Shown here: piece by piece, positions 34,471-43,116 of the stretch
How the letters are laid out: each line of letters begins with the position of its first letter
Numbering within the stretch: position 1 is the first letter of the stretch
From: Paraburkholderia humisilvae
GTDB lineage: Bacteria > Pseudomonadota > Gammaproteobacteria > Burkholderiales > Burkholderiaceae
Direction: 5' to 3'
Length of the DNA: 64,000 nt
Assembly (NCBI RefSeq): GCF_902859855.1
Contig: NZ_CADIKH010000017.1
Span: 62,001-126,000 of the forward strand
Notes under the pieces: model-generated
What the model was told of the DNA's origin: nothing
The model's input: only the letters and a program-made list of their open reading frames with translations
The model's database searches: none
Position numbers and translations under genes: made by a program

Positions 34471-35628
34471 TCAACTCGGCTCGACCACGAACCCGCGCTG
34501 CCGCAGCAGCTGCAGCACGCCGTTGGGGCCGCCCAGATGCAACGCGCCGATTGCGACAAACACGGGCTTGTTTGGCGCCGCGATGGCGACCATCCGCGCG
34601 ACAAAGCGACGATTGCGTTCATACAAAATCTTGTTGTCGATCGACGCGGAAACTTGAGGATCGCGTGCCAGCTTTTCCGACTTCGCGACTTCCCATGCCG
34701 CAATCGCATCGGCATCGCCGACGCGCCACAGCCGATGCAACGTCTGCACATCGGCGACGTTCTCCGCCGGCGTTTGCACGAGATCCTGCGCGAGCATTTC
34801 GCGCTGCTGCGCAAGCGTGAGACCGGTAAACGCGCGCATCTGCTCGGCAAGCGTCTCCAGCCCGACGATCTTCCCGCGCTGATGCAAGTACACATTCTGC
34901 AGTTGCGCCTCGGTGCCGTATTCGGTCTGCAGCCCGGCGCTCAGTGAATCGTAGGTCTCGACGAGCAGCGACGCGAGCCAGGGCCGCATCTTCCTGATCT
35001 CGTCGAGCGCGGCGGGGTTGTCGCGCAAGCGCATCTCGAGCTTGCGCCAAAGCGGATCGGGCAACAGGCGCGGCAAGCACGGATACCGGCAGACGCCGTA
35101 CTTCGACACATCGTCCTGCGAGACGAGCAGGTCGTCCGGAGACAACTCGAGCGCTAGGGTCGGCGACGCGGCGAGCGCCGCGAGAATCGGCCGCCGGAAG
35201 GGTTGCGCGGGCGGATAGTCGACCGGGTCGCCGACATGCAGCGTGCCGAGGATGTAAAGGGTCGTCGTCCCGCGCGTGGCGACGTAGAACGGCATGCGGG
35301 CCGGTTCGGGCCGCACCGGCCCGCCCGTGCTGGTGCCCGAGGCCGCTGGCGCGGCGGGCTGCGCTGTAGCCGGCGACGCAGCGCGCGGCGGCACGGCTGG
35401 CGAATGCGGGACCGGCAACGCCGGGCGCCCGCCTTGCAGGTTCGTATTTGGCCCGTCCCCGGCGGCGAACGCGGTCGAGACCGGCGACCACGCGGTGAGC
35501 CGGGCCGGCACCACCACATTCAGGCTGCAACACACGACGGACAGCGCGGCCCATAAGCACCACCGCGCAAGCTTCAACGTGACGAGCTGCACGACCCACC
35601 GCGTCCACGAGCGCAGCACGGCAATCAT
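34471..35628 (-). CDS. TraB/GumN family protein
   Basis: 385 residues. An N-terminal hydrophobic segment (residues 15-55) suggests a signal anchor or signal peptide, followed by a Pro/Ala-rich linker and the TraB/GumN domain with its two GxxH motifs, GTLHVGDPVDYPP and GALHLGG near the C-terminus, which may bind metal. Some family members are metalloproteases or signalling inhibitors; the bacterial role is unclear. The ATG at 35628 was chosen because upstream frame sequence is not protein-like. It follows the frameshifted TPR gene tail to tail. Confidence 0.82.
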   Translation of the reverse strand: MIAVLRSWTRWVVQLVTLKLARWCLWAALSVVCCSLNVVVPARLTAWSPVSTAFAAGDGPNTNLQGGRPALPVPHSPAVPPRAASPATAQPAAPAASGTSTGGPVRPEPARMPFYVATRGTTTLYILGTLHVGDPVDYPPAQPFRRPILAALAASPTLALELSPDDLLVSQDDVSKYGVCRYPCLPRLLPDPLWRKLEMRLRDNPAALDEIRKMRPWLASLLVETYDSLSAGLQTEYGTEAQLQNVYLHQRGKIVGLETLAEQMRAFTGLTLAQQREMLAQDLVQTPAENVADVQTLHRLWRVGDADAIAAWEVAKSEKLARDPQVSASIDNKILYERNRRFVARMVAIAAPNKPVFVAIGALHLGGPNGVLQLLRQRGFVVEPS

Positions 35629-35713
35629 GCGATCTTCACACACCGCGCAGGCAACGCGCTCGACCCAGCGCCGCCCAATGCAGCGACGCGCCGGGCAGCG
35701 CGCCGCGGCCGTT

Positions 35714-36736
35714 TCAGGCATCCGCGTCCCCCACCTCCTCGGCGCGGTGACACGACACCTGACGGCCATCCACTTCACGCAGCTTCGGTTCCTCCTGACG
35801 GCACCGGTCGATCGCATACGGGCAACGCTGATGGAATGTACACCCCGACGGTGGATTCAGCGGCGACGGCATTTCGCCTTGCAGCTTGATGCGGATCCGT
35901 CGGTCCGCTTCGAAGATCGACGGCGTGGCAGACATCAGCGCCCGCGTATACGGATGCCGCGGCCGTTCGAAGATGGTTCTATTGTCGCCGAGTTCGGCGA
36001 CCCCGCCGAAATACATCACCATCACATCGTCAGCGATATGCTCAACCACCGCCAGATTGTGCGAGATAAACACGTAGCTCGTCTTAAATTCTTCTTGTAA
36101 ATCCATAAACAGATTAAGAATCTGTGCCTGGATCGATACGTCGAGCGCGGATACCGGTTCGTCGGCGACGACAATCTGCGGATCGAGGATCATCGCGCGC
36201 GCGATCGCGACACGCTGCCGCTGGCCGCCGGAGAACATATGCGGGTAGCGCTTCGCATGTTCGGGCCGCAAGCCGACGGTGCGCATCATATGCGCGATCC
36301 GCTCGGCGCGTTCGGTCGAGGTGAGCGGCGTGTTGATCGCGAGCGGTTCGCCGAGCGTTTGCTCGACCGTCTTGCGCGGGTTCAAAGACGCAAACGGGTT
36401 CTGGAACACCATCTGCACGCGCCGGCGCAGCGCGGCGATTTTCGCGTGATCGGCGCCGGCCACGTCCTGGCCGTCGATCAGCAGACGCCCCGAGGTGGGC
36501 GCTTCGATCATGGTCAGCTGGCGCGCGAGCGTCGATTTGCCGCAGCCGGACTCGCCGACCACCGCAAGCGTGCGCCCGCGCGTGAGCGCAAACGACACGC
36601 CGTTGAGCGCTTTCACGGTGCCGTGGCCGAACATGCCGCGCTTCACGTCATAGTGCTTCGCCAGCTGATCGGCGACGAGCACCGCATCGCCTTCGGCATG
36701 GGCTGTCGGGCGCCGCGTTTCAGGTACTGCGTTCAT
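35714..36736 (-). CDS. dppF: Dipeptide ABC transporter ATP-binding protein
   Basis: 340 residues. ATPase of the Dpp importer: Walker A GESGCGKST, signature SGGQRQRVAIARAMI, Walker B IVVADEPVSALD, and the C-terminal oligopeptide-type cluster GCTFHQRCPYAIDRC whose cysteines fit a 4Fe-4S site in this family. GGAGG precedes the ATG at 36736. The stop codon of dppD overlaps the start (ATGA). It is the last gene of a dppABCDF operon. Confidence 0.95.
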   Translation of the reverse strand: MNAVPETRRPTAHAEGDAVLVADQLAKHYDVKRGMFGHGTVKALNGVSFALTRGRTLAVVGESGCGKSTLARQLTMIEAPTSGRLLIDGQDVAGADHAKIAALRRRVQMVFQNPFASLNPRKTVEQTLGEPLAINTPLTSTERAERIAHMMRTVGLRPEHAKRYPHMFSGGQRQRVAIARAMILDPQIVVADEPVSALDVSIQAQILNLFMDLQEEFKTSYVFISHNLAVVEHIADDVMVMYFGGVAELGDNRTIFERPRHPYTRALMSATPSIFEADRRIRIKLQGEMPSPLNPPSGCTFHQRCPYAIDRCRQEEPKLREVDGRQVSCHRAEEVGDADA

Positions 36737-37731
36737 CGTGCGCCTCCGTGTTGAATGGCATCCGCGGCGAGGTTCAGCGGCTTGATGCAGCGAACGCGGA
36801 CCGCGTCGCCATGATTCGGCAAGCCGTCCAGCGCCGGACGCGCTTTCATGCAGTCGTCGACGACGTACTTGCAGCGCGGCGCGAACAGACAACCCTTCGG
36901 CCGGTCGTCGCGCCCCGGCACGAGGCCAGGCAAGGCGGCGAGCCGCACCGCGCCGACGTTGTGCTCGGGAATCGCCGCGAGCAGCGCTTCGGTGTACGGA
37001 TGATGCGGCGCCGAGAAGATATCGGGCACGCGGTTCGTTTCAATCATTTCGCCTGCGTACATCACCGCGACCCGCTGCGCGACTTCCGACACGACCGCGA
37101 GATCGTGCGAAATCAGCACGAGCGCCATGCCGCGCTCTTTCTGCAACTGCACGAGCAGTTGCATGATCTGCGCCTGGATCGTCACATCGAGCGCGGTGGT
37201 CGGTTCGTCGGCAATCAGCAGCTTCGGATTGCAGGCGACCGCCATCGCGATCATCACGCGCTGGTTCATCCCGCCGGACATCTGATGCGGAAACGATGCA
37301 ATGCGGTTCTTCGCGTCCGGAATGCCGACCTGATCGAGCAGTTCGAGCGCGCGCCGGTTCAGCGCATCGCCGCGCAGTCCTTCGTGCAGCTTCAGCACTT
37401 CCTTGATCTGATAGCCGACCGTGTAACTCGGGTTCAGGCTCGTCAGCGCGTCCTGAAACACCATCGCGATGTCTTTGCCGATGATTTTCCGGCGTTCCTT
37501 CGGCGATGCCGTGAGCAGATTCTTGCCGTCGAACCTGATCTCGTCGGCGCTCACCTTGCCGGGCGCGTCGATCAGGCCCATCAGCGCCATCATCGTCACG
37601 CTCTTGCCCGAGCCCGATTCGCCGACCACGCCGACCACTTCGCCCGGCGCGACATTCAGGTTGACGCGGTCGACAGCGGGCAGGCCGCCGAAGTCCACCG
37701 CGAGATTGCGGATGGTCAATAGATCGTTCAT
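36733..37731 (-). CDS. dppD: Dipeptide ABC transporter ATP-binding protein
   Basis: 332 residues. Second ATPase: Walker A GESGSGKSVT, signature MSGGMNQRVMIAMA, Walker B LLIADEPTTALD, and the C-terminal CLFAPRCKYVVDDC cluster. It pairs with DppF at the inner face of the DppBC permease. It starts 1 bp after the dppC stop codon and overlaps dppF by 4 bp, so translation is coupled throughout. Confidence 0.95.
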   Translation of the reverse strand: MNDLLTIRNLAVDFGGLPAVDRVNLNVAPGEVVGVVGESGSGKSVTMMALMGLIDAPGKVSADEIRFDGKNLLTASPKERRKIIGKDIAMVFQDALTSLNPSYTVGYQIKEVLKLHEGLRGDALNRRALELLDQVGIPDAKNRIASFPHQMSGGMNQRVMIAMAVACNPKLLIADEPTTALDVTIQAQIMQLLVQLQKERGMALVLISHDLAVVSEVAQRVAVMYAGEMIETNRVPDIFSAPHHPYTEALLAAIPEHNVGAVRLAALPGLVPGRDDRPKGCLFAPRCKYVVDDCMKARPALDGLPNHGDAVRVRCIKPLNLAADAIQHGGAR

Positions 37732-37732
37732 G

Positions 37733-38650
37733 TCAGGCCATCCGCTTCAGTTTGGGATCGAGCGCATCGCGCAACCCGTCGCCAAGCAGGTTGATCGCGA
37801 GCACCGAAATCAGAATGGAAAGGCCGGGCATCGTCACGATCCACCACGCGCTTTCGATATAGTCGCGCGCGGACGCAAGCATCGCGCCCCACTCCGCGGA
37901 AGGCGGCTGTACGCCGAGGCCGAGAAAGCCGAGCGCGGCCGCATCGAGAATGGCCGACGAAAAGCCGAGCGTGGCCTGCACGATCAGCGGCGCGGTACAG
38001 TTCGGCAGCACTTGCGAGAACATCAGCCGCAACGTGCCGGCGCCCGCGACGCGCGACGCCATCACGTATTCCTTGTGCAATTCGCCGAGCGCGGATGCGC
38101 GCGTTAAACGCACATAGCCCGGCAACGCGACGATTGCAATCGCGAACATCGTATTGAACAGACCCGGACCGATGATCGCCACCACCGCAACTGCGAGCAG
38201 CAGCGATGGCAGCGCGAGCAGCACGTCCATCACGCGCATGATCGGCGTGTCGGCCCACTTCTCGAAGAACGCGGCGATCAGGCCGAGCACGATGCCGGGA
38301 ACCAGCGCGAGCACCACGGACACACAACCGATCCAGAACGACAGCCGCGCGCCGTACATCAGGCGCGAAAGAATGTCGCGGCCGGCTTCATCGGTGCCGA
38401 GGATGAACTTCCAGTTGCCGCCGTCGAGCCACGCGGGCGGAATCTTCACGAAATCGCGGTATTGCTCGATCGGACTATGCGGCGCGATCAACGGCGCGAA
38501 GATCGCGATGAAGACCAGCACCAGCACGACGATGCCCGCGCCGACCGCACCGCGGTTGCGCGAGAAGTTCGCCCAGAATTCACGTGCGGCGAGCGCGCGG
38601 CCACTTGGCGGGGTGACCGCCTGGGGGACGGTATTTTGGATATCAGCCAC
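37733..38650 (-). CDS. dppC: Dipeptide ABC transporter permease
   Basis: 305 residues from a GTG at 38650, which has GGGAGG 7 bases upstream. Six membrane segments, preceded by a cytoplasmic N-terminus, and the EAA-like loop EYVMASRVAGAG. It pairs with DppB. No ATG fits the usual DppC length. The ribosome-binding site lies in an 11-bp stem (38652-38688), so its translation may be limited relative to dppB. Confidence 0.94.
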   Translation of the reverse strand: MADIQNTVPQAVTPPSGRALAAREFWANFSRNRGAVGAGIVVLVLVFIAIFAPLIAPHSPIEQYRDFVKIPPAWLDGGNWKFILGTDEAGRDILSRLMYGARLSFWIGCVSVVLALVPGIVLGLIAAFFEKWADTPIMRVMDVLLALPSLLLAVAVVAIIGPGLFNTMFAIAIVALPGYVRLTRASALGELHKEYVMASRVAGAGTLRLMFSQVLPNCTAPLIVQATLGFSSAILDAAALGFLGLGVQPPSAEWGAMLASARDYIESAWWIVTMPGLSILISVLAINLLGDGLRDALDPKLKRMA

Positions 38651-38651
38651 G

Positions 38652-38735
38652 GCATGCCTCCCGCCGAGCCGCCTCAAGGGAGGCATGCACCCCCTCGGGG
38701 GGCAGCGAACGTATGTGAGCGTGGGGGTACATTTT
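38652..38735 (-). repeat. Burkholderiales-type intergenic repeat with two hairpins (dppB-dppC gap)
   Basis: GCATGCCTCCC (38652-38662) and GGGAGGCATGC (38678-38688) form a perfect 11-bp stem with a 15-base loop; the arm nearer dppC contains its GGGAGG ribosome-binding site. Next to it CCCCC/GGGGG (38690-38702) and GCAGCGAACG...GTGAGCGTGGGGG complete a unit that I recognise as a frequent intergenic repeat in Burkholderiales. It fills the gap after the dppB stop. Confidence 0.6.
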
Positions 38736-38736
38736 T

Positions 38737-39750
38737 TTACCTCGTATGGCGAATGCGCGGATTCAACACGCCGTATAGCAGATCGACGACGAGGTTCACC
38801 ACAATAACCAGCGTCGCGATCATCAGAATGCCGCCCTGCACGACCGGATAGTCGCGCCGGCTGATCGCATCGATCAGCCACTTGCCGATGCCGGGCCACG
38901 AGAACAACGTCTCGGTCAGCACCGCGCCCGCGAGGAGCGTGCCGACCTGCAGGCCGATCACGGTGACGACCGGAATCAGTGCGTTGCGCAGCGCGTGGAC
39001 GACAATCACCCGCGCCGGCGACAGGCCTTTCGCGCGCGCGGTGCGGATGTAGTCTTCGCGCAGCACTTCGAGCATCGACGAGCGCGTCATCCGCGCGATG
39101 ACCGCAAGCGGAATCGTGCCGAGCACGATGGCCGGCAGAATCAGGTGGCTGAGCGCCGAGCGGAACGAGCCTTCGTCGGTGCCGGGCAACAGCGAGTCGA
39201 TCAGCAGGAAACCCGTCACGTGCGGAATGTCGTATTCGACCGCAATGCGGCCCGACACCGGTGTCCAGCCGAGCTTCGACGAAAAGAACATGATGAGGAT
39301 CAAGCCCCACCAGAAGATCGGCATCGAGTAGCCGGTCAGCGCGGTGCCCATCACGCCGTGATCGACGACCGTGCCGCGCCGCAACGCAGCGATCACGCCG
39401 GCCGGCAGGCCGACCACCAGCGCGAACAGCATCGCGCAGATCGACAGTTCGACCGTGGCCGGGAAGCGCGCGAGAAACTCGTCCATCACGCTCGTGTTCG
39501 TGATGATCGACGTGCCCAGATTGCCGGACAGTGCGCGGCCAACGTAATGCAGATATTGAACCGGCAGCGGCTCGTCGAGCCCGAGGCGGTGCAGCGCCGC
39601 GGCATGCATCGCCGGATCGACGCCGCGCTCGCCCATCATCACTTCGATGGGGTCGCCGGGGATCAGGTGGATGAGCGCGAACGCAAGGATCGTAATACCG
39701 ATGAAAGTCGGTATCACCATCCCGATGCGGCGCAAAACGAATCGGAACAT
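38737..39750 (-). CDS. dppB: Dipeptide ABC transporter permease
   Basis: 337 residues with the typical N-terminal MFRFVLRRIGMVIPTFIGITILAFALIHLIPGDPIEVMMGERG of DppB and six membrane segments, ending with the EAA loop (DYIRTARAKGLSPARVIVVHALRNALIPVVTVIGL). Forms the translocation pore with DppC. It lies 139 bp downstream of dppA, with a stable hairpin between, and 86 bp upstream of dppC. Confidence 0.95.
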   Translation of the reverse strand: MFRFVLRRIGMVIPTFIGITILAFALIHLIPGDPIEVMMGERGVDPAMHAAALHRLGLDEPLPVQYLHYVGRALSGNLGTSIITNTSVMDEFLARFPATVELSICAMLFALVVGLPAGVIAALRRGTVVDHGVMGTALTGYSMPIFWWGLILIMFFSSKLGWTPVSGRIAVEYDIPHVTGFLLIDSLLPGTDEGSFRSALSHLILPAIVLGTIPLAVIARMTRSSMLEVLREDYIRTARAKGLSPARVIVVHALRNALIPVVTVIGLQVGTLLAGAVLTETLFSWPGIGKWLIDAISRRDYPVVQGGILMIATLVIVVNLVVDLLYGVLNPRIRHTR

Positions 39751-39786
39751 GGATCGTCCCTATAGTCTGGGTGGGGAAAAACGCAA

Positions 39787-39818
39787 CCGGCGACAAGGGC
39801 TCGTGACCCCGTCGCCGG
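39787..39818 (-). other. Hairpin between dppA and dppB
   Basis: CCGGCGAC (39787-39794) and GTCGCCGG (39811-39818) form an 8-bp stem, extended inward by GGG/CCC. Such hairpins after the binding-protein gene commonly stabilise its message and lower distal expression; no U-tract follows, so it is not a clear terminator. Confidence 0.55.
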
Positions 39819-39889
39819 ACAATTTCGACCAGTCTTCTTAACCGTGCGAAAAACTTACTGCGGCTGGCTGTTTATCGAGTTGTCGAGGT

Positions 39890-41521
39890 TTACTGCATGC
39901 CGACGCCGTCGAAGCGCTGATAGCCAAGCGACTCGATGCGCATGTCGACGACCTTCTTGCTCATCGGCAGATAGACCGTCGAGTGTGCGATCGGCGAGAA
40001 CGGCAGTTGTTCCGCGAAGATCTGTTGCGCCTGCACATAAATCTTCGTGCGGGCATCCTGGCCCATGGTGGTGCGGCCCTTCTGCACGAGCTCGTCGAAC
40101 GGCTTATAGCACCACTTCGAGAAGTTATTGCCATTCACCGCTTCGCAACCGAGCAGCGTGCCGAGCCAGTTGTCCGGATCGCCGTTGTCGCCGGTCCAGC
40201 CGATCAGCATCGAGTCGTCTTCGCCAGCGTGCGCGCGCTTGATGTACTCGCCCCACTCATACGTGACGATGTTCGCCTTCACGCCGATCTTCGCCCAGTC
40301 CGCCTGGATCATTTCCGCCATCAGCTTGCCGTTCGGATTGTACGGACGCTGCACCGGCATCGCCCACAGCGTGATCTCGAAGCCATTGGCGAGCCCGGCC
40401 TTCGCGAGCAGCGCCTTCGCCTTGTCCGGATCGTATGACGCGGCCTTCAGCCCCTGATAGAACGACCATTGCGTCGGCGGCATCGGGTTCGTCGCGAGCT
40501 GGCCCGCGCCCTGGTAGACCGAGTCGACGATCGCCTTCTTGTTGATCGCCATGTCGAGTGCCTGACGCACCTCGACCTTGTCGAGCGGCTTGTGCGTGAC
40601 GTTGTACGCGAGATAGCCCAGGTTGAAGCCCGCTTGCGACGGCATCTGGATGTTGTTGTCCGCCTTCAGCGGCGCGATATCGGCCGGACGCGGATAGCTC
40701 ATCACCTGGCATTCGTCGCGCTTGAGCTTCTGTACGCGCACGCCCGGGTCAGGCGTAATCGAGAAGATCAGCTTCGAGAGCTTCACCGTGTTCGGCTTCC
40801 AGTAGTCAGGATTGCCGTCGAAACGGATCGTCGCGTCCTTCGTGTAGCTGCGGAAAATAAACGGGCCCGTGCCGACCGGTTTCTGGTTGATGTCGGCAGC
40901 CTTGCCGTCCTTGAGCAACTGGTCCGCGTATTCCGCCGACAGGATCGACGCATACTCCATCGCGATGTTCTGGATAAACGGCGCGTTCGCTTCCGCCAGC
41001 GTGAATTTCACGGTATACGGGTCGACTTTTTCGACCTTCGTGATCAGCTTGTCCAGGCCCATGTCGGTGAAGTACGGAAACTGCACCGGGTAGGCCTTAT
41101 GGAACGGCTGGTTCGGATCGAGCATCCGTTCGAACGTGAATACCACGTCGTCCGCGTTGAATTCGCGCGTCGGCTTGAAGTACGCCGTGGTCTGGAATTT
41201 GACGCCGTGGCGCAGGTGGAACGTCACCGTCTTGCCGTCCGGCGACACGTCCCACTTTTCGGCGAGGCCCGGCTCCACCTTCGTGCCGCCGCGCTCGAAT
41301 TCGACGAGCCGGTTGTAGACGGTGAACGTGTTCGCGGTAAAGTCCACGCCCGTGGTGTATTGCGCCGGATCAAAACCCGCGGGGCTGCCTTCTGAGCAGA
41401 AAACGAGAGTCTTGTTCGGAATATCGGCGGCGTTGGCCAGTTGGGTCCCCGCCATCGATGCCGCTGCGACCGCGCTCAGCGTCGTGAGCCGGAGCGCGCG
41501 CAACAGTCTGTTTTGTTTCAT
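39890..41521 (-). CDS. dppA: Dipeptide-binding periplasmic protein
   Basis: 543 residues. Signal peptide in residues 1-31 (ending TQLANA) then the family 5 solute-binding fold; the mature start KTLVFCSEGSPAGFDPAQYTTG, ADDVVFTFERM, GTGPFIFRSY and WTGDNGDPDNWLGTLLGCEA match E. coli DppA closely over the whole length. GGAGG lies 8 bases before the ATG. It delivers dipeptides to DppBCDF. First gene of the operon; a 258-bp gap separates it from metF. Confidence 0.95.
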   Translation of the reverse strand: MKQNRLLRALRLTTLSAVAAASMAGTQLANAADIPNKTLVFCSEGSPAGFDPAQYTTGVDFTANTFTVYNRLVEFERGGTKVEPGLAEKWDVSPDGKTVTFHLRHGVKFQTTAYFKPTREFNADDVVFTFERMLDPNQPFHKAYPVQFPYFTDMGLDKLITKVEKVDPYTVKFTLAEANAPFIQNIAMEYASILSAEYADQLLKDGKAADINQKPVGTGPFIFRSYTKDATIRFDGNPDYWKPNTVKLSKLIFSITPDPGVRVQKLKRDECQVMSYPRPADIAPLKADNNIQMPSQAGFNLGYLAYNVTHKPLDKVEVRQALDMAINKKAIVDSVYQGAGQLATNPMPPTQWSFYQGLKAASYDPDKAKALLAKAGLANGFEITLWAMPVQRPYNPNGKLMAEMIQADWAKIGVKANIVTYEWGEYIKRAHAGEDDSMLIGWTGDNGDPDNWLGTLLGCEAVNGNNFSKWCYKPFDELVQKGRTTMGQDARTKIYVQAQQIFAEQLPFSPIAHSTVYLPMSKKVVDMRIESLGYQRFDGVGMQ

Positions 41522-41723
41522 GTTTCCTCCAGATTTGTAACCGGCCAAAGCCAGCGTAGCGCGATATTACTGAGCTTTGCTGGCCCCCACAAGCGGACAA
41601 AAACCGTGTGGCGCAAACATGGAAACATGTGTAGGGGAGGTGGGCCGGATAGGCCGCTTTGTGCTGCGAAATGTCATTCGCGGTCATCCGCGGTCAACCA
41701 CAGGCCGACGACGGTCGAACCAG

Positions 41724-41747
41724 GTCATGCGCGGCGCCGCGCATGAC
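41724..41747. terminator. 24-bp perfect palindrome downstream of metF
   Basis: GTCATGCGCGGC immediately followed by its reverse complement. It lies 31 bp past the metF stop codon and upstream of dppA, so it could end the ahcY-metF transcript; there is no T-run. Two tandem 10-bp units TCAT(T/C)CGCGG lie at 41674-41693 nearby. Confidence 0.45.
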
Positions 41748-41778
41748 GTTGATTGGCATGGTGAATATGCGCGCCGGA

Positions 41779-42609
41779 TTACAGCCCGAGCCGTTCGCAG
41801 ATCGCCTTGGTCGCCGCAGCGCCGTTGAGCGTGTAGAAATGCAGGCCCGGCACGCCCGCGTCGACGAGCCGCTGGCACAACCGCGTCACCACGTCGAGTC
41901 CGAATGCGCGAATCGCCTCGCGGTCATCACCGAAGCTCTCGAGCCGGCGCGCGATCCAGCGCGGCACTTCCGCGCCGCACATCTCCGAAAAACGCATCAG
42001 CTGCGAGAAGTTCGTGATCGGCATGATGCCGGGCACGATCGGCACATCGACGCCGAGCTTGCGCGCATCGTCGACGAAATGGAAGTACGCATCCGCATTG
42101 AAGAAGTACTGTGTGATCGCGGAGTCCGCGCCGGCCTTGACCTTGCGCGCGAAGTTTTCCAGATCGTGACGCGGCGAGCGCGACTGCGGATGGTATTCCG
42201 GATACGCGGCCACTTCGATGCAAAACCAGTCACCGAACTCGGCGCGGATAAAGCTGACGAGTTCCGACGCATAGCGCAGCTCGCCGACTTCGCCCATGCC
42301 CGACGGCAAATCGCCGCGCAGCGCGACGATATGGCGGATGCCATGCGAGCGGTACTGGTTCAGGATCGCGCGCAAGCTCTCTTTGGACGAGCCGATGCAC
42401 GACAGGTGCGGCGCCGCTTCGAGGCCGCCTTGCGCCATATCGATGACGGTGTCGAGCGTGCCCTGCTGCGTCGAGCCGCCGGCGCCGAACGTAACCGACA
42501 CAAACTTGGGTTTGAGCGGCAGCAGTTGCGCACGCGTGGCGCGCAACTTTTCGACGCCTTCCTGCGTTTTAGGCGGAAAGAATTCGAATGAAAGTTCGAT
42601 GGGGTTCAT
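41779..42609 (-). CDS. metF: 5,10-methylenetetrahydrofolate reductase
   Basis: 276 residues. It reduces methylene-THF to methyl-THF, the methyl donor for methionine synthesis, using FAD and NADH. MetF-type N-terminus (LSFEFFPPKTQEGVEKL), catalytic Glu in that segment, VTFGAGGS, ALRGDLP, and AKVKAGADSAITQYFF-like FAD/substrate motifs are seen. It is the third gene behind ahcY and a small membrane protein, all expected to be under the SAH riboswitch. Confidence 0.95.
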   Translation of the reverse strand: MNPIELSFEFFPPKTQEGVEKLRATRAQLLPLKPKFVSVTFGAGGSTQQGTLDTVIDMAQGGLEAAPHLSCIGSSKESLRAILNQYRSHGIRHIVALRGDLPSGMGEVGELRYASELVSFIRAEFGDWFCIEVAAYPEYHPQSRSPRHDLENFARKVKAGADSAITQYFFNADAYFHFVDDARKLGVDVPIVPGIMPITNFSQLMRFSEMCGAEVPRWIARRLESFGDDREAIRAFGLDVVTRLCQRLVDAGVPGLHFYTLNGAAATKAICERLGL

Positions 42610-42668
42610 GGTGCGGGTTCATGGTCCGACAAGAAATCGCGAGGCATCGATCGCACGCGTCGCGACGG

Positions 42669-43022
42669 TTAGCCGAAACTGCGATTGCCGAGAATAAGCG
42701 CGGATAGCAGCCACGAAACGATGCTGTACAGAATCGAGCCGAAGAACGCCGACCAGAAGCCGGACACCTCGAAGCCCTTGAGCAGCGACGCGCATAACCA
42801 GAAGCACAGCGCATTGACGACGAGGATGAAGAGTCCCAGCGTGAGAATCGTGACCGGCAACGTGAGCAGGATCAGCACCGGCCGCAATATCGTGTTGATC
42901 AGCCCGAGCACCAGCGCAATGATCAATGCGGTACCGAAACTGCGGATGTGTATCGACGGCACGAGGTACGTGATGATCAACAACGCAAGCGCATTGATCA
43001 GCCAGGTCAACAGCACGCTCAT
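42669..43022 (-). CDS. Small membrane protein, phage holin family 4-like
   Basis: 117 residues with four hydrophobic segments filling nearly the whole protein (from LLTWLINALALLIITYLVPS to the C-terminus) and the NTILRPVLILLTLPVTILTLGLF motif typical of the superfamily called phage holin family 4 or DUF360. AGGAG precedes the ATG. Sandwiched between ahcY and metF in an operon, a layout I recall from many Burkholderiales, so it is probably not a phage gene. Role unknown. Confidence 0.85.
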   Translation of the reverse strand: MSVLLTWLINALALLIITYLVPSIHIRSFGTALIIALVLGLINTILRPVLILLTLPVTILTLGLFILVVNALCFWLCASLLKGFEVSGFWSAFFGSILYSIVSWLLSALILGNRSFG

Positions 43023-43116
43023 ATCAGGCTCCTTGGTGGCTTGCGATCCGCATTGAACGTGAACGCGCGCAGTGTGAACCGCTTGCGCGGTGCACTGCGC
43101 GCATCCGGCAACGTGC

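Noticed and set aside
42669..43022. Reading the holin-like gene as evidence of a prophage
   Set aside because: No other phage gene is near and it sits between ahcY and metF; treated as a host membrane protein.
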